From: Nitrospira sp.
GTDB lineage: Bacteria > Nitrospirota > Nitrospiria > Nitrospirales > Nitrospiraceae
Direction: 5' to 3'
DNA: 10,000 bases
NCBI GenBank assembly: GCA_020216985.1
Contig: JAIWOH010000172.1
Location: 1 to 10,000 of the forward strand
The notes beneath the pieces were generated by a model, which did no database searches, was not told the DNA's origin, and saw nothing but the letters and a program-made list of their open reading frames with translations. Positions 1-6,622 of this stretch are shown here, one piece after another (positions within the stretch are counted from its first letter, which is position 1; each line of letters begins with the position of its first letter). The translations under genes and the position numbers were made by a program.

Positions 1-77
1 AAGACGACCAGGCCGGCCACGGCAATGAGGAGGATGAGGCCGAGCGCAATGATCGGATGTCGGAGGCGGCGGCTCAT
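1..77 (-). CDS. N-terminus of a membrane or exported protein (partial)
   Basis: An ATG on the minus strand at 77 opens a frame that runs off the left edge after 25 codons. The peptide starts with a basic stretch (MSRRLRHP) followed by a hydrophobic run rich in Ile, Leu, Ala and Val. This is the pattern of a signal peptide or N-terminal membrane anchor. An in-frame stop lies a few codons upstream, at 96-98, so this ATG is the first usable one. No strong Shine-Dalgarno sequence is visible. Too little is present to name a family. Confidence 0.5.
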   Translation of the reverse strand, partial: MSRRLRHPIIALGLILLIAVAGLVV

Positions 78-152
78 GAACGTCGTCGGCCCATATCAAA
101 GGAAAAAGAGAGAGGCCCGATGCGAGGAACGACCCCACACTCGTGCTCGGTT

Positions 153-167
153 TCCGATGGCATCGGA
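153..167. repeat. Perfect 7-bp palindrome, possible operator
   Basis: TCCGATG-G-CATCGGA is a perfect inverted repeat around one central base. It lies in the 245-bp gap between the PilZ gene and the partial gene at the left edge, about 76 bp upstream of that gene's ATG. The arms are too close to form a good RNA hairpin, so a dimeric protein-binding site is more plausible than a terminator. No matching second copy was seen, and the rest of the gap (78-322) shows nothing else convincing. Confidence 0.25.
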
Positions 168-322
168 CGAAGGAATCTCGTGATGGGCGAAGGCGTCTCC
201 GAAGGTGCCGATGGCGAACATAGATGAGCAGACGGCTGCTTCCGCCGTACCCTAACACGCTCCCTTTGCGGGGAACAAGCGCCGAGAAGACGACAGAACG
301 AGGTGGCGCGGAAGGGGGGACG

Positions 323-730
323 TCAGGCGATTCTGAAGCGGCTCCAGTGATCGTCCATCGCCTCTTTGCCGATATTCCGCAGGACAAAGGAAAGGATTCG
401 TTTGCGCTGCTCTGGGCTCAGGTGCATGAAGCGCACGGAAAAATGGACGCCGGAGACCCAGACGACGTGAGCGGAGTAAATCCGAAGCGGAGGGTGCCCG
501 TCCGGCAGGGCGAGAGAGAGGGTCAAAAGGGTTCCCCGGGTGACCGGCCGGGTGCTGACGATTTTGAGTCCGGTGACGGAGATGTCTTTGGTCAGACCTT
601 CCCCCTGATGAGGTTGGGAGGGAATCTCACCCGTAAAGGAAACGGGGCATGTATAGGCGACCCGTTCTGCGTGGCGGCTGTCTTCACGCGCCCGCGTTCT
701 AATCGTTTGTCCGTTCCGTGTACGTTCCAT
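323..730 (-). CDS. Single-domain PilZ protein (c-di-GMP receptor)
   Basis: This 135-residue protein has the two sequence signatures of a PilZ c-di-GMP-binding domain. They are an RxxxR motif (R19 to R23, in the context SRHAERV) and a DxSxxG motif at residues 49-54 (DISVTG). The spacing and the alternating hydrophobic strands that follow, up to about residue 105, fit a PilZ beta barrel. A short C-terminal helix (about 105-122) completes it. No signal peptide, membrane segment or extra output domain is present, so it is probably a cytoplasmic adaptor acting through a partner protein. It starts at ATG 730 with no strong ribosome-binding site. It lies 138 bp downstream of the PEP-mutase fusion on the same strand, and I see no functional link to the phosphonate genes. 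Family call is strong; the process it controls is unknown. Confidence 0.85.
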   Translation of the reverse strand: MERTRNGQTIRTRAREDSRHAERVAYTCPVSFTGEIPSQPHQGEGLTKDISVTGLKIVSTRPVTRGTLLTLSLALPDGHPPLRIYSAHVVWVSGVHFSVRFMHLSPEQRKRILSFVLRNIGKEAMDDHWSRFRIA

Positions 731-868
731 AAACAGGGATTGATACGAGGCTGTTGTAGCACACCGCGCCGGTTTCGCTAAGAAAAATGAGATTTGACGG
801 AGGCAAAGCAGGCGGCGCGCCGTGGCGCGGGAAAAAAGTAAGGGGATTCGGAGGATGAACGGGATGAC

Positions 869-2557
869 CTATCGGATTTTGGCCCAGGCTTTCTGATACT
901 CCTCGAACGAATCGACTTCCGTCCATCCCTTGAAAATCGGAACGGCGTCGACCCGGTGGCCGCGATCGATCAGTTCTTGAATCATGTCGGTGAACGAGGC
1001 GGTGGTCAGGTCGGCGGCTTCGTGGAAACCGATGGAGCGGGCGGACTCTTGCGCTGACCGGTAACAGTCGCGGAGCGCTTGCGTCCCTTTTTCGGAAAAC
1101 ATGGCCATGCCGATGAATTCTCCATGCGCCTCCTCCGAGGGCACGTGCCGACCGATTTTGACGACGCGATGCTCCCCTTCCGACATGATGAACCGAGAAA
1201 GATAACTCTTGCCCGGCGGTTCGGCGAGGGAGACGAGGTCCGGATTCGGATGAGCGGCCTGAGCGTGGCGCTGATGCTGGTCGAACCAGGCCAAGTCCAC
1301 CACGATGGAAATATCGGCGGGACTCTTCAGCAACTTCTCGAGAATGGCCGTGTCGAAGATGATGTCGCCGTAAAGGACGATGATCCGCCCCCTCAGCTCG
1401 TTTTCGGCACAGAACAGAGAGAACAATTCGCCCGTGGTTTCGTACCGGTCGTTGTCGTAATAGCGGATATTGGGCAACGCGATGGCTTCTTTCTTGTACC
1501 CGCGCACGAGCGCGATGTCTTTGATGTTGCATTCGTTGAGCGCCGCCACCTGGCGGTCGAGGATCGTCTTGCCTTTGATGTCCAGCAAACACTTGGGCTT
1601 GTCTTCGATCAGCGGCAGCAACTGTTTTTCGAACCCCGCGGCGGCGATGATGGCGGTGATTTTTTCGCCGCCCACGGGCAGAAATTCCCGTTCATCCCGT
1701 TCCATTTGCGGGACGCCGACGATGTCGTACACTTCCTGAAGCGGGACGATGATGTCGTTGGCGGCCCCGGGACGGGTGTCTTGTTTGATGAGATGGAGCG
1801 CCTCCCGCATCGCGCGGATGGCGGCTCGCACCGGTTGGTTGGCATAGATGATGATTTTGGCGCCCGCCTCCTCCATTTCCGCCGCCGTGGTCTGATCGAA
1901 GATCGTGGGCACGACGACCAGGGGCACGCGGCCGGACCAGGCCCGATAGACGGCTCGCAGCTCGTCGAACTTTTTCGATTTCGAGTGGATGAGCACCGCG
2001 TCGGCCCCCGCCTCGGCGTAGGCTTCCGCCCGCTTCAGCGCCTCCGCCTGCCCCCACCCCGCGATCAACGCTTCCGTTCTCGCGATGACTACGAAGTCGG
2101 GGGACATCTGCGCCGCTTTCGCCGCCTTGATCTTGCTGCAATGCTCTTCGATGGGAATCAGCTCCCTGCGGACGCCCGCGTAGAAACTGCATCGTTTGGG
2201 GTAGACGTTGTCCTCGATGCAGATGCCGGCGACGCCGGCCCGCTCGCGGTCGTTGACGGTCCGCATGACGTTCAGCGCGTTTCCATAGCCGGTGTCGCAA
2301 TCGGCGATGACGGGGATGCTGACCGCCTCGACGATGTTGCGCTCGATGGCGAGCTGTTCGCTGGAATCGATGAAGCTGGCGTCCGGAATGCACTTCAGCG
2401 AGGCCGATACGGCGAACCCGCCGACCCACACGCCATCGAAGCCCGCGCGTTCAATGAGGCGGGCGCTCAGCGCGTCGTGAGCCCCGACGATTTTCAGGGC
2501 GCCGGGTCGTTTGAGAGCGGCTCGGAGCTTGGCGGCGTTGGTCATGGGCGCCATCAT
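869..2557 (-). CDS. pepM: PEP mutase-type domain fused to a nucleotidyltransferase
   Basis: Residues about 5-290 form an isocitrate lyase/PEP mutase superfamily barrel. PEP mutase converts PEP to phosphonopyruvate, the entry step of phosphonate biosynthesis. Expected active-site positions visible are W44, D59, the Mg-binding pair D86/D88 (ADCDTGYG), E115-D116, K121, S124, R160 (ARTEALIAGWG) and H191 (IHSK). The signature loop reads EDNVYPKRCS where PEP mutases usually have EDKxxxxxNS, so Lys is replaced by Asn117 and Asn by Cys123. Residues about 299-562 form a nucleotidyltransferase-like domain. It has PK at 321-322, GD at 397-398 and WTEVD ending at D549. It lacks the usual GxGxR, reading AAAGFEKQ instead. 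The domain could be a CMP-transferase for a phosphonate. PEP mutase-nucleotidyltransferase fusions are known. The start is uncertain: ATGs at 2557, 2554 and 2545 are all in frame, with no good Shine-Dalgarno sequence. The decarboxylase and aminotransferase of the same pathway lie across the divergent region. Confidence 0.85.
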   Translation of the reverse strand: MMAPMTNAAKLRAALKRPGALKIVGAHDALSARLIERAGFDGVWVGGFAVSASLKCIPDASFIDSSEQLAIERNIVEAVSIPVIADCDTGYGNALNVMRTVNDRERAGVAGICIEDNVYPKRCSFYAGVRRELIPIEEHCSKIKAAKAAQMSPDFVVIARTEALIAGWGQAEALKRAEAYAEAGADAVLIHSKSKKFDELRAVYRAWSGRVPLVVVPTIFDQTTAAEMEEAGAKIIIYANQPVRAAIRAMREALHLIKQDTRPGAANDIIVPLQEVYDIVGVPQMERDEREFLPVGGEKITAIIAAAGFEKQLLPLIEDKPKCLLDIKGKTILDRQVAALNECNIKDIALVRGYKKEAIALPNIRYYDNDRYETTGELFSLFCAENELRGRIIVLYGDIIFDTAILEKLLKSPADISIVVDLAWFDQHQRHAQAAHPNPDLVSLAEPPGKSYLSRFIMSEGEHRVVKIGRHVPSEEAHGEFIGMAMFSEKGTQALRDCYRSAQESARSIGFHEAADLTTASFTDMIQELIDRGHRVDAVPIFKGWTEVDSFEEYQKAWAKIR

Positions 2558-2582
2558 GCGAAAGCTACGGGCGGGATGTCAA
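2553..2582 (-). promoter_or_regulatory. Weak sigma70-like promoter at the pepM start
   Basis: On the minus strand a perfect TTGACA (2582-2577) is followed, after 18 bases, by CATGAT (2558-2553), which matches 4 of 6 bases of TATAAT. Transcription from it would begin near 2546, almost on the third in-frame ATG of the pepM frame (2545). The message would then be nearly leaderless and the first two ATGs unused. The -10 match is poor, so this is tentative. Confidence 0.25.
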
Positions 2583-2688
2583 TGAAAAGTTTGCGGGAAC
2601 GCGCGCCTGTCCCGTATGAAACGCCCGGAAGCGAAGCGGGGAAGGGGCGGTTTCTTATGAGCGAAGCATTGGCAAGGGACGTCGTCAA

Positions 2689-2722
2689 CGGATCGGCTTT
2701 TGTGTCGGCGAAGCCGCATCCG
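2689..2722 (-). promoter_or_regulatory. Hairpin in the region upstream of pepM
   Basis: On the minus strand CGGATGCGGCTT (2722-2711) pairs with AAGCCGATCCG (2699-2689). This gives an 11-bp stem with one bulged G and an 11-base loop. No T-run follows on either strand, so it is not a standard intrinsic terminator. It sits between the exported-protein gene and pepM, about 130 bp upstream of the pepM start. It could be a processing, attenuation or termination element. Apart from this hairpin and the weak promoter, the 223-bp gap shows no gene I would support. Confidence 0.35.
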
Positions 2723-2780
2723 TGAAAAGAAGACAAATGGCGTCGGCAGTTCGATCGCGGCGCGTCCGGCGAGCCAGGCG

Positions 2781-3311
2781 TTATTCCGCCGAGTCGGTCA
2801 GGTCATCGTTGAATCGCGGTGCGAGGGATCGGCTGTCGATAAAAATGAAGCCGCGTTCCGTGCCGGCTTGATAGGTGAGGGTGATTTCGGTGTCCGATCC
2901 GCGCCACGTGTATTGTTGGTTGAGTCCGCGCGTCATCTGTCCGGGGATCCGTTGGAGAGGGCCGTGCCGGGTTTCCAGGAAATCGAGCACTTGCTTGTGG
3001 ACCGACTCTCCCTCGTAGCGAATGGTCACCCGAGCGAATTGATCGTCGAACGCCACGTACAGGATGCTCGTCATCTCGACGCCGGCGAATGTCGTCTCCC
3101 GATTTTTGGGCCGGTATTCCGTGATGTGGGCTCCGGCTCGCAGTACTTCCAAGTCGTCCCGCGCCGCGAGCGGACTCCCCCATGGAATGTCGTGAAATCC
3201 TTTGGGATCGTTCAGCATCGGAACGGCCCACGACGGGTTCGCGGGAAGGACCAAACACAGGAAAAGCGATAAAAGCCCCAGGCCCCACGATGGCGAATCG
3301 GCGTCGTTCAT
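2781..3311 (-). CDS. Exported protein of unknown function
   Basis: I do not recognise a named family. From ATG 3311 the protein has 176 residues. An N-terminal hydrophobic segment (about residues 11-24) ends in a plausible signal peptidase I site after PANPSWA, so it is probably periplasmic. The mature part begins with a GFHDIPWGSPL stretch, a motif type I associate with small exported proteins of unknown role. It then alternates strands and helices without further membrane segments, and no cysteines or catalytic motifs stand out in the mature part. A TTG at 3320 would add three residues; ATG 3311 is preferred. No strong ribosome-binding site is visible. The gene runs in the same direction as pepM, 223 bp upstream of it, and diverges from the decarboxylase operon. 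Location alone is weak evidence for a role in phosphonolipid metabolism. Confidence 0.7.
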   Translation of the reverse strand: MNDADSPSWGLGLLSLFLCLVLPANPSWAVPMLNDPKGFHDIPWGSPLAARDDLEVLRAGAHITEYRPKNRETTFAGVEMTSILYVAFDDQFARVTIRYEGESVHKQVLDFLETRHGPLQRIPGQMTRGLNQQYTWRGSDTEITLTYQAGTERGFIFIDSRSLAPRFNDDLTDSAE

Positions 3312-3448
3312 GGCGTTCAAAACGAAGCTTGTAATAACAATAACAAATAAAAAGAACGGCCCCGCGCAGTGCGCACGCAGTGTGATCGAACGCTATCTAT
3401 CATGGAAGAACGTCTCGCGCAACCGACCTCTTTTCGGCGTCACGTTTC

Positions 3449-3477
3449 TTGAGAATGAAGAGGCGCTGGCCTATAAT
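3449..3477 (+). promoter_or_regulatory. Sigma70-type promoter for the phosphonate operon
   Basis: TTGAGA (3449-3454) matches 5 of 6 bases of the -35 consensus. It is followed after 17 bases by a perfect TATAAT (3472-3477). Transcription should start near 3484, leaving a leader of about 60 bases before the decarboxylase alpha gene. It lies in the divergent region 3312-3543. That region also has an A/T-rich tract at about 3331-3354 that may carry the promoter of the minus-strand exported protein, though I cannot fix boxes there. Confidence 0.7.
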
Positions 3478-3543
3478 GCGCCACTTCTCCGGATGCTTCG
3501 ACCGGCGACTTCCCGACGGCGAAGGGGAAACAAGGTGTGAGAC

Positions 3544-4041
3544 ATGATCGACGGCGACGAGTTTGTTCAGTCTCTCCAGGCGATGGGAGTGAATTTTTTT
3601 ACCGGGGTGCCCGATTCGATTCTGGGTGGCATCATCGCCGAGCTTATGAATCGCGGGTTGTACGTTCCCGCGGTGCGGGAGGACGAAGCGGTGGGTATGG
3701 CGGCCGGCGCCTACATGGCGGGCAAGATGCCGGCGGTGTTGATGCAGAATTCGGGGTTGGGAACGTCGCTCAATACGTTGATTTCGTTGAACATGATTTA
3801 TCGCCAGCCTTGCATTCTGATCGTGTCGTGGAGGGGCTACGGCGGAAAAGACGCGCCGGAGCATCTGATCATGGGCCAGGTTCTGCCGCAGCTTCTGGAT
3901 ACGATGACCATTCCGCATCGGACCTTGTCGGAGAAAACGGCGAAGGAAGACTTGGCCTGGGTGGCGGACGTCTATCACAATAGACGGATTCCGGTGGCGC
4001 TCCTGATCACGAAGGGGGTCGTGAAAGGGCTCCATCCGTGA
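3544..4041 (+). CDS. Phosphonopyruvate decarboxylase, alpha subunit (ComD-like)
   Basis: This 165-residue protein is the pyrimidine-binding half of a thiamine diphosphate (TPP) decarboxylase. Visible family marks are FTGVPDS (19-25), the likely TPP-activating glutamate E46 (REDEAVGMAAG), MQNSGLG (67-73) and SWRGYGGKDAPEH (95-107). It matches the N-terminal half of phosphonopyruvate decarboxylase and, even more, archaeal sulfopyruvate decarboxylase alpha (ComD). Next to a PEP mutase and an AEP-type aminotransferase, the expected reaction is phosphonopyruvate to phosphonoacetaldehyde plus CO2. This step pulls the unfavourable mutase equilibrium forward. It needs the beta subunit encoded 118 bp downstream, since catalysis takes both halves. 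The start is ATG 3544 with AAGGTG six bases upstream. It is the first gene after a strong promoter. Sulfopyruvate remains a possible substrate from sequence alone. Confidence 0.88.
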   Translation: MIDGDEFVQSLQAMGVNFFTGVPDSILGGIIAELMNRGLYVPAVREDEAVGMAAGAYMAGKMPAVLMQNSGLGTSLNTLISLNMIYRQPCILIVSWRGYGGKDAPEHLIMGQVLPQLLDTMTIPHRTLSEKTAKEDLAWVADVYHNRRIPVALLITKGVVKGLHP

Positions 4042-4065
4042 GTCGTCTTGCCGTGAGCCGTCTTG
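4036..4065. repeat. 15-bp tandem repeat across the alpha-subunit stop codon
   Basis: CCGTGAGTCGTCTTG (4036-4050) is followed directly by CCGTGAGCCGTCTTG (4051-4065), a tandem duplication with one mismatch. The first copy contains the TGA stop of the decarboxylase alpha gene. The rest of the 118-bp spacer before the beta gene shows no recognisable element except a Shine-Dalgarno-like GAGAGGA at 4148-4154. Confidence 0.7.
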
Positions 4066-4159
4066 AACGGGAAAGCGTTGTTTGGTGGGATCGCAAGCAA
4101 CTCCGGCTTCGCCCCCGCCGCATGGCGAGTGAGCGGCCGCGTATGACGAGAGGATTGCA

Positions 4160-4738
4160 ATGAGGCCGGAAGAAGGCACCTTGATCAGCCGCGCCCAGGC
4201 GATCGGGGCGTTGCTGGAACTCTTGACCGATCAGCCGGTCGTCGTCTGCAACGGGTTTCCGTCGCGCGAGACGCAGAAAATCGCCGACCGCCCGACGCAT
4301 TTTTACATGATCGGGTCGATGGGGAACGCCCCGGCCATCGCGCTGGGCGTTGCGCTGGCCAAGCCGGACAAGCAGGTCGTGACGTTCGACGGCGACGGCA
4401 ACGTGCTCATGGGCATGGGGACCTTGGCGACGGTCGGAGCGTTGAAGCCGAAAAATTTCATCCACGTGGTCTTCGACAACGAAGTGTACGGCACGACCGG
4501 CAATCAGCCGACGATCTCCAACGTCGTGCCGTTGGAGAAAGTGGCGAAAGCCGCCGGGTACGTCAACGTCGTGCGGGTGCTCGATCGCGAGGATCTCGTG
4601 TACGAGTTCCGAGAGCTGCTCAAGAAAGACGGCCCCAGCATGTTGCTGATCAAGGTCAACGAGTTTCAGGAGGAGGCGGAGCGGATCGCGCTCGACCCCC
4701 CCGATCTGACGAAGCGGTTCATGAAAGCCATCGAATGA
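4160..4738 (+). CDS. Phosphonopyruvate decarboxylase, beta subunit (ComE-like)
   Basis: This 192-residue protein is the TPP-diphosphate-binding half of the decarboxylase. It carries the Mg-TPP motif GDGN at 78-81, ending 26 residues later in FDN (105-107), followed by EVYGTTGNQPT. The GSMGNAPAIALGVALA stretch at 52-67 is typical of the family. Together with the upstream alpha protein it rebuilds one full-length phosphonopyruvate decarboxylase, which in many bacteria is a single chain. The split form is the arrangement of archaeal sulfopyruvate decarboxylase (ComD plus ComE). The start is ATG 4160 with GAGAGGA six to eleven bases upstream. Both halves have intact reading frames and separate ribosome-binding sites, so this is a true two-subunit enzyme and not a frameshifted gene. 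Confidence 0.88.
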   Translation: MRPEEGTLISRAQAIGALLELLTDQPVVVCNGFPSRETQKIADRPTHFYMIGSMGNAPAIALGVALAKPDKQVVTFDGDGNVLMGMGTLATVGALKPKNFIHVVFDNEVYGTTGNQPTISNVVPLEKVAKAAGYVNVVRVLDREDLVYEFRELLKKDGPSMLLIKVNEFQEEAERIALDPPDLTKRFMKAIE

Positions 4739-4819
4739 GCAAAAAGGAAGGCGCGACGGACCGTGCCGCCGAACACGGGCGAGCGGTCAAGTCTTTCCCG
4801 CCGTAGGCTGCGAGGCGAG

Positions 4820-5902
4820 ATGATTCTTCTCAATCCCGGACCGGTGAACGTCAGTGAGCGCGTGCGGCAGGCGTTGCTGCGCCCGGACATCTGTCACCGC
4901 GAGTCGGAATTCACGGAATTGTTGCACCGCATTCAAGCCAAGCTGCTCACGGCGTTCGTGCCGGGAGCGGAGTCGGACTACGTGGCGGTGGTCGTCACCG
5001 GGTCCGGCACGGCCGCCGTCGAAGCCGCGTTGATGTCGTCGTTGCCTCACGGTCGCCGCGTCCTCATCATCAACAACGGCGTCTACGGGGACCGTATGTC
5101 CCAGATCGTCGGGCTTCACCGTCTGGGCGTGAGCGAGTTGAAGCATGACTGGACGGAGCGGCCGGATCCCGACAAATTGCTGCTGGCGCTGCGACAGCAT
5201 CAGGAGGTCCACGCGGTCGCCATGGTCCATCACGAAACCACGACCGGCTTGATCAACCCGGTGCAGGAGATCGCCGAGATCGTCGACGGGCAGAATCGAG
5301 TCTTCGTGCTTGACGCCGTCAGCGCATTGGCCGGAGAACCTCTCGATATCGCCAAGTCGCACATTTACATGGTGGTGGGCACGGCGGGGAAGTGCATTCA
5401 GGGATTTCCCGGCGTCTCGTTCGTGCTCGTGCGCAAGGGATTTGTCGAGCGGATGAGGTCGTACCCCAAACGATCGTGGTATCTGCACCTGACACACTAT
5501 ATCGACGACGAAGGGCGGGGCACGATTCCGTTCACGCCGGCGGTTCAGGTGTACTACGCCTTTGATGAAGCCTTAAGCGAGCTGCTGGAAGAGGGGGTGG
5601 CCAATCGGATCCGACGCTACAAGAAAACGGCGGCGGTCATCCGCGAACGCATGGCCAAGCTGGGCGTCAAAGCGGTGCTCCCTCACGACCGTCAATCGAA
5701 CACGATCACGGCGTATTATTTGCCCGAAGGCTTGTCCTATCGGACGTTGCACGACCGGCTCAAGGCCGAAGGCTACGTCATCTACGCCGGCCAGGGCAAT
5801 TTGGAAAACAGGATTTTCCGCGTGGCCAACATGGGGGCGCTGACCGAAGCGCAGGTGACGGGATTTCTCGACGCCTTCGAGCGCGTGTGCGGGACCGTAT
5901 GA
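4820..5902 (+). CDS. 2-Aminoethylphosphonate-type transaminase (class V)
   Basis: A PLP-dependent class V aminotransferase of 360 residues. From ATG 4820 it opens with LLNPGPVNVSERV, the usual family N-terminus. GSGTAA (61-66) holds the cofactor phosphate, D165 (VLDAVSA) pairs with the pyridine nitrogen, K191 (GTAGKCIQGFPG) is the Schiff-base lysine, and R334 (RIFRVANMG) is the expected carboxylate binder. AEP transaminases interconvert phosphonoacetaldehyde plus alanine with 2-aminoethylphosphonate plus pyruvate. Placed after a mutase and decarboxylase, it should act in the biosynthetic direction. The frame is open to a GTG at 4763, but that adds 19 non-family residues. ATG 4820 has GAGG just upstream and fits the family better. 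The gene overlaps the next by ATGA, so the two are likely translationally coupled. Alanine-glyoxylate-type activity is the main alternative. Confidence 0.85.
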   Translation: MILLNPGPVNVSERVRQALLRPDICHRESEFTELLHRIQAKLLTAFVPGAESDYVAVVVTGSGTAAVEAALMSSLPHGRRVLIINNGVYGDRMSQIVGLHRLGVSELKHDWTERPDPDKLLLALRQHQEVHAVAMVHHETTTGLINPVQEIAEIVDGQNRVFVLDAVSALAGEPLDIAKSHIYMVVGTAGKCIQGFPGVSFVLVRKGFVERMRSYPKRSWYLHLTHYIDDEGRGTIPFTPAVQVYYAFDEALSELLEEGVANRIRRYKKTAAVIRERMAKLGVKAVLPHDRQSNTITAYYLPEGLSYRTLHDRLKAEGYVIYAGQGNLENRIFRVANMGALTEAQVTGFLDAFERVCGTV

Positions 5903-6618
5903 AAGCGGTCATCCTCGCGGCCGGCGTCGGGAAGCGGCTGTGGCCGGTCACCCAGCATCGTCCCAAGTGCCTGATTGAAATCGGAGGGCGGTCGTTGCTC
6001 CATCGCTATCTGGAGGCGTTGGCGCGGCTTGGCATCAAACGGGCCGACATCGTGGTGGGATACAAGCAGGAGATGATCCGCCAGGCGGTAGGGCGGGATG
6101 TCTCGGGGGTCGCGGTCAATTTTCTGGTCAACGAGGAATTCCATCGGGGCAGCATTTCTTCGCTCTGGATCGCCCGCGCGGCGCTCGACGACGACGTGAT
6201 CGTGATGGACGCAGACGTGCTCTTTCACCGCGATATTCTCAGGCGCCTGGTGGAGTCGCCCCACAAAAACGCCCTGCTGATGGACGAAACCGTCGTGCAG
6301 ACGGGCGAAGAATGTATGGTGGCCGTGGCGGGCGGGCGCGTGATCGCCCTGTCGAAACGGCTGCCGGAGCGGTATGACTTTGCGGGGGAGGGCGTGGGAT
6401 TTCTCCGGGTGCGGCACGCCGACACCCCCTATTTGATCGACTCGCTGCGGTCGTTCGTCGAGCAAGGGGCGTGGAACATGGAATACGAGGACGCGCTGCT
6501 CCCCTTTTTCCAAACGGTCCCGGTCGGCTACGAGCGGATCGGCGGGTTGCCGTGGACCGAGATCGATTTCCCCGACGACGTGAGAAAAGCCGAATTGGAC
6601 GTCTTGCCGAAATTATGA
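5899..6618 (+). CDS. pntC: CTP:2-aminoethylphosphonate cytidylyltransferase (PntC-like)
   Basis: A 239-residue nucleotidyltransferase with a full LicC/PntC-type signature. It has LAAGVGKR at 6-13 with W15-P16, the catalytic PK at 22-23, a metal-binding DAD at 104-106 (MDADVLF), and WTEIDFPDD at 219-227 with D223 as probable second metal ligand. The GSISSLW stretch at 84-90 is typical of the choline- and AEP-cytidylyltransferase branch. The expected reaction is CTP plus AEP giving CMP-AEP plus diphosphate, in the cytoplasm. Its ATG overlaps the stop of the aminotransferase (ATGA at 5899-5902). In Treponema the same two activities occur on one fused polypeptide, which strongly supports this reading. 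A GTG at 5887 would add four residues. Choline phosphate or another phosphorylated alcohol is possible, but no choline genes are nearby. Confidence 0.85.
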   Translation: MKAVILAAGVGKRLWPVTQHRPKCLIEIGGRSLLHRYLEALARLGIKRADIVVGYKQEMIRQAVGRDVSGVAVNFLVNEEFHRGSISSLWIARAALDDDVIVMDADVLFHRDILRRLVESPHKNALLMDETVVQTGEECMVAVAGGRVIALSKRLPERYDFAGEGVGFLRVRHADTPYLIDSLRSFVEQGAWNMEYEDALLPFFQTVPVGYERIGGLPWTEIDFPDDVRKAELDVLPKL

Positions 6619-6622
6619 GAAA

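Noticed and set aside
224..781. 185-codon plus-strand open frame
   Set aside because: It overlaps the PilZ gene, which has both c-di-GMP-binding motifs; the plus-strand product shows no domain and has no ribosome-binding site.
816..829. CGCGC-CGTG-GCGCG hairpin between pepM and the PilZ gene as a terminator
   Set aside because: The T-run on the minus strand comes before the stem, not after it, and the plus strand has an A-run, so neither direction gives a terminator.
1079..2725. 548-codon open frame on the plus strand opposite pepM
   Set aside because: It is the antisense shadow of the PEP-mutase fusion. Its product is rich in Arg, Asp and His with no recognisable domain, while the minus strand encodes clear catalytic motifs.
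2554..2736. 60-codon minus-strand open frame just upstream of pepM
   Set aside because: No ribosome-binding site or recognisable features; it spans the hairpin and the probable promoter region.
3544..4738. Coenzyme M (sulfopyruvate) biosynthesis
   Set aside because: No phosphosulfolactate synthase or other CoM genes are present, while PEP mutase, AEP transaminase and PntC-type genes surround the decarboxylase.
3544..4738. Frameshifted single-chain decarboxylase
   Set aside because: Both parts have complete domain ends, their own starts and ribosome-binding sites, and match the known two-subunit form.
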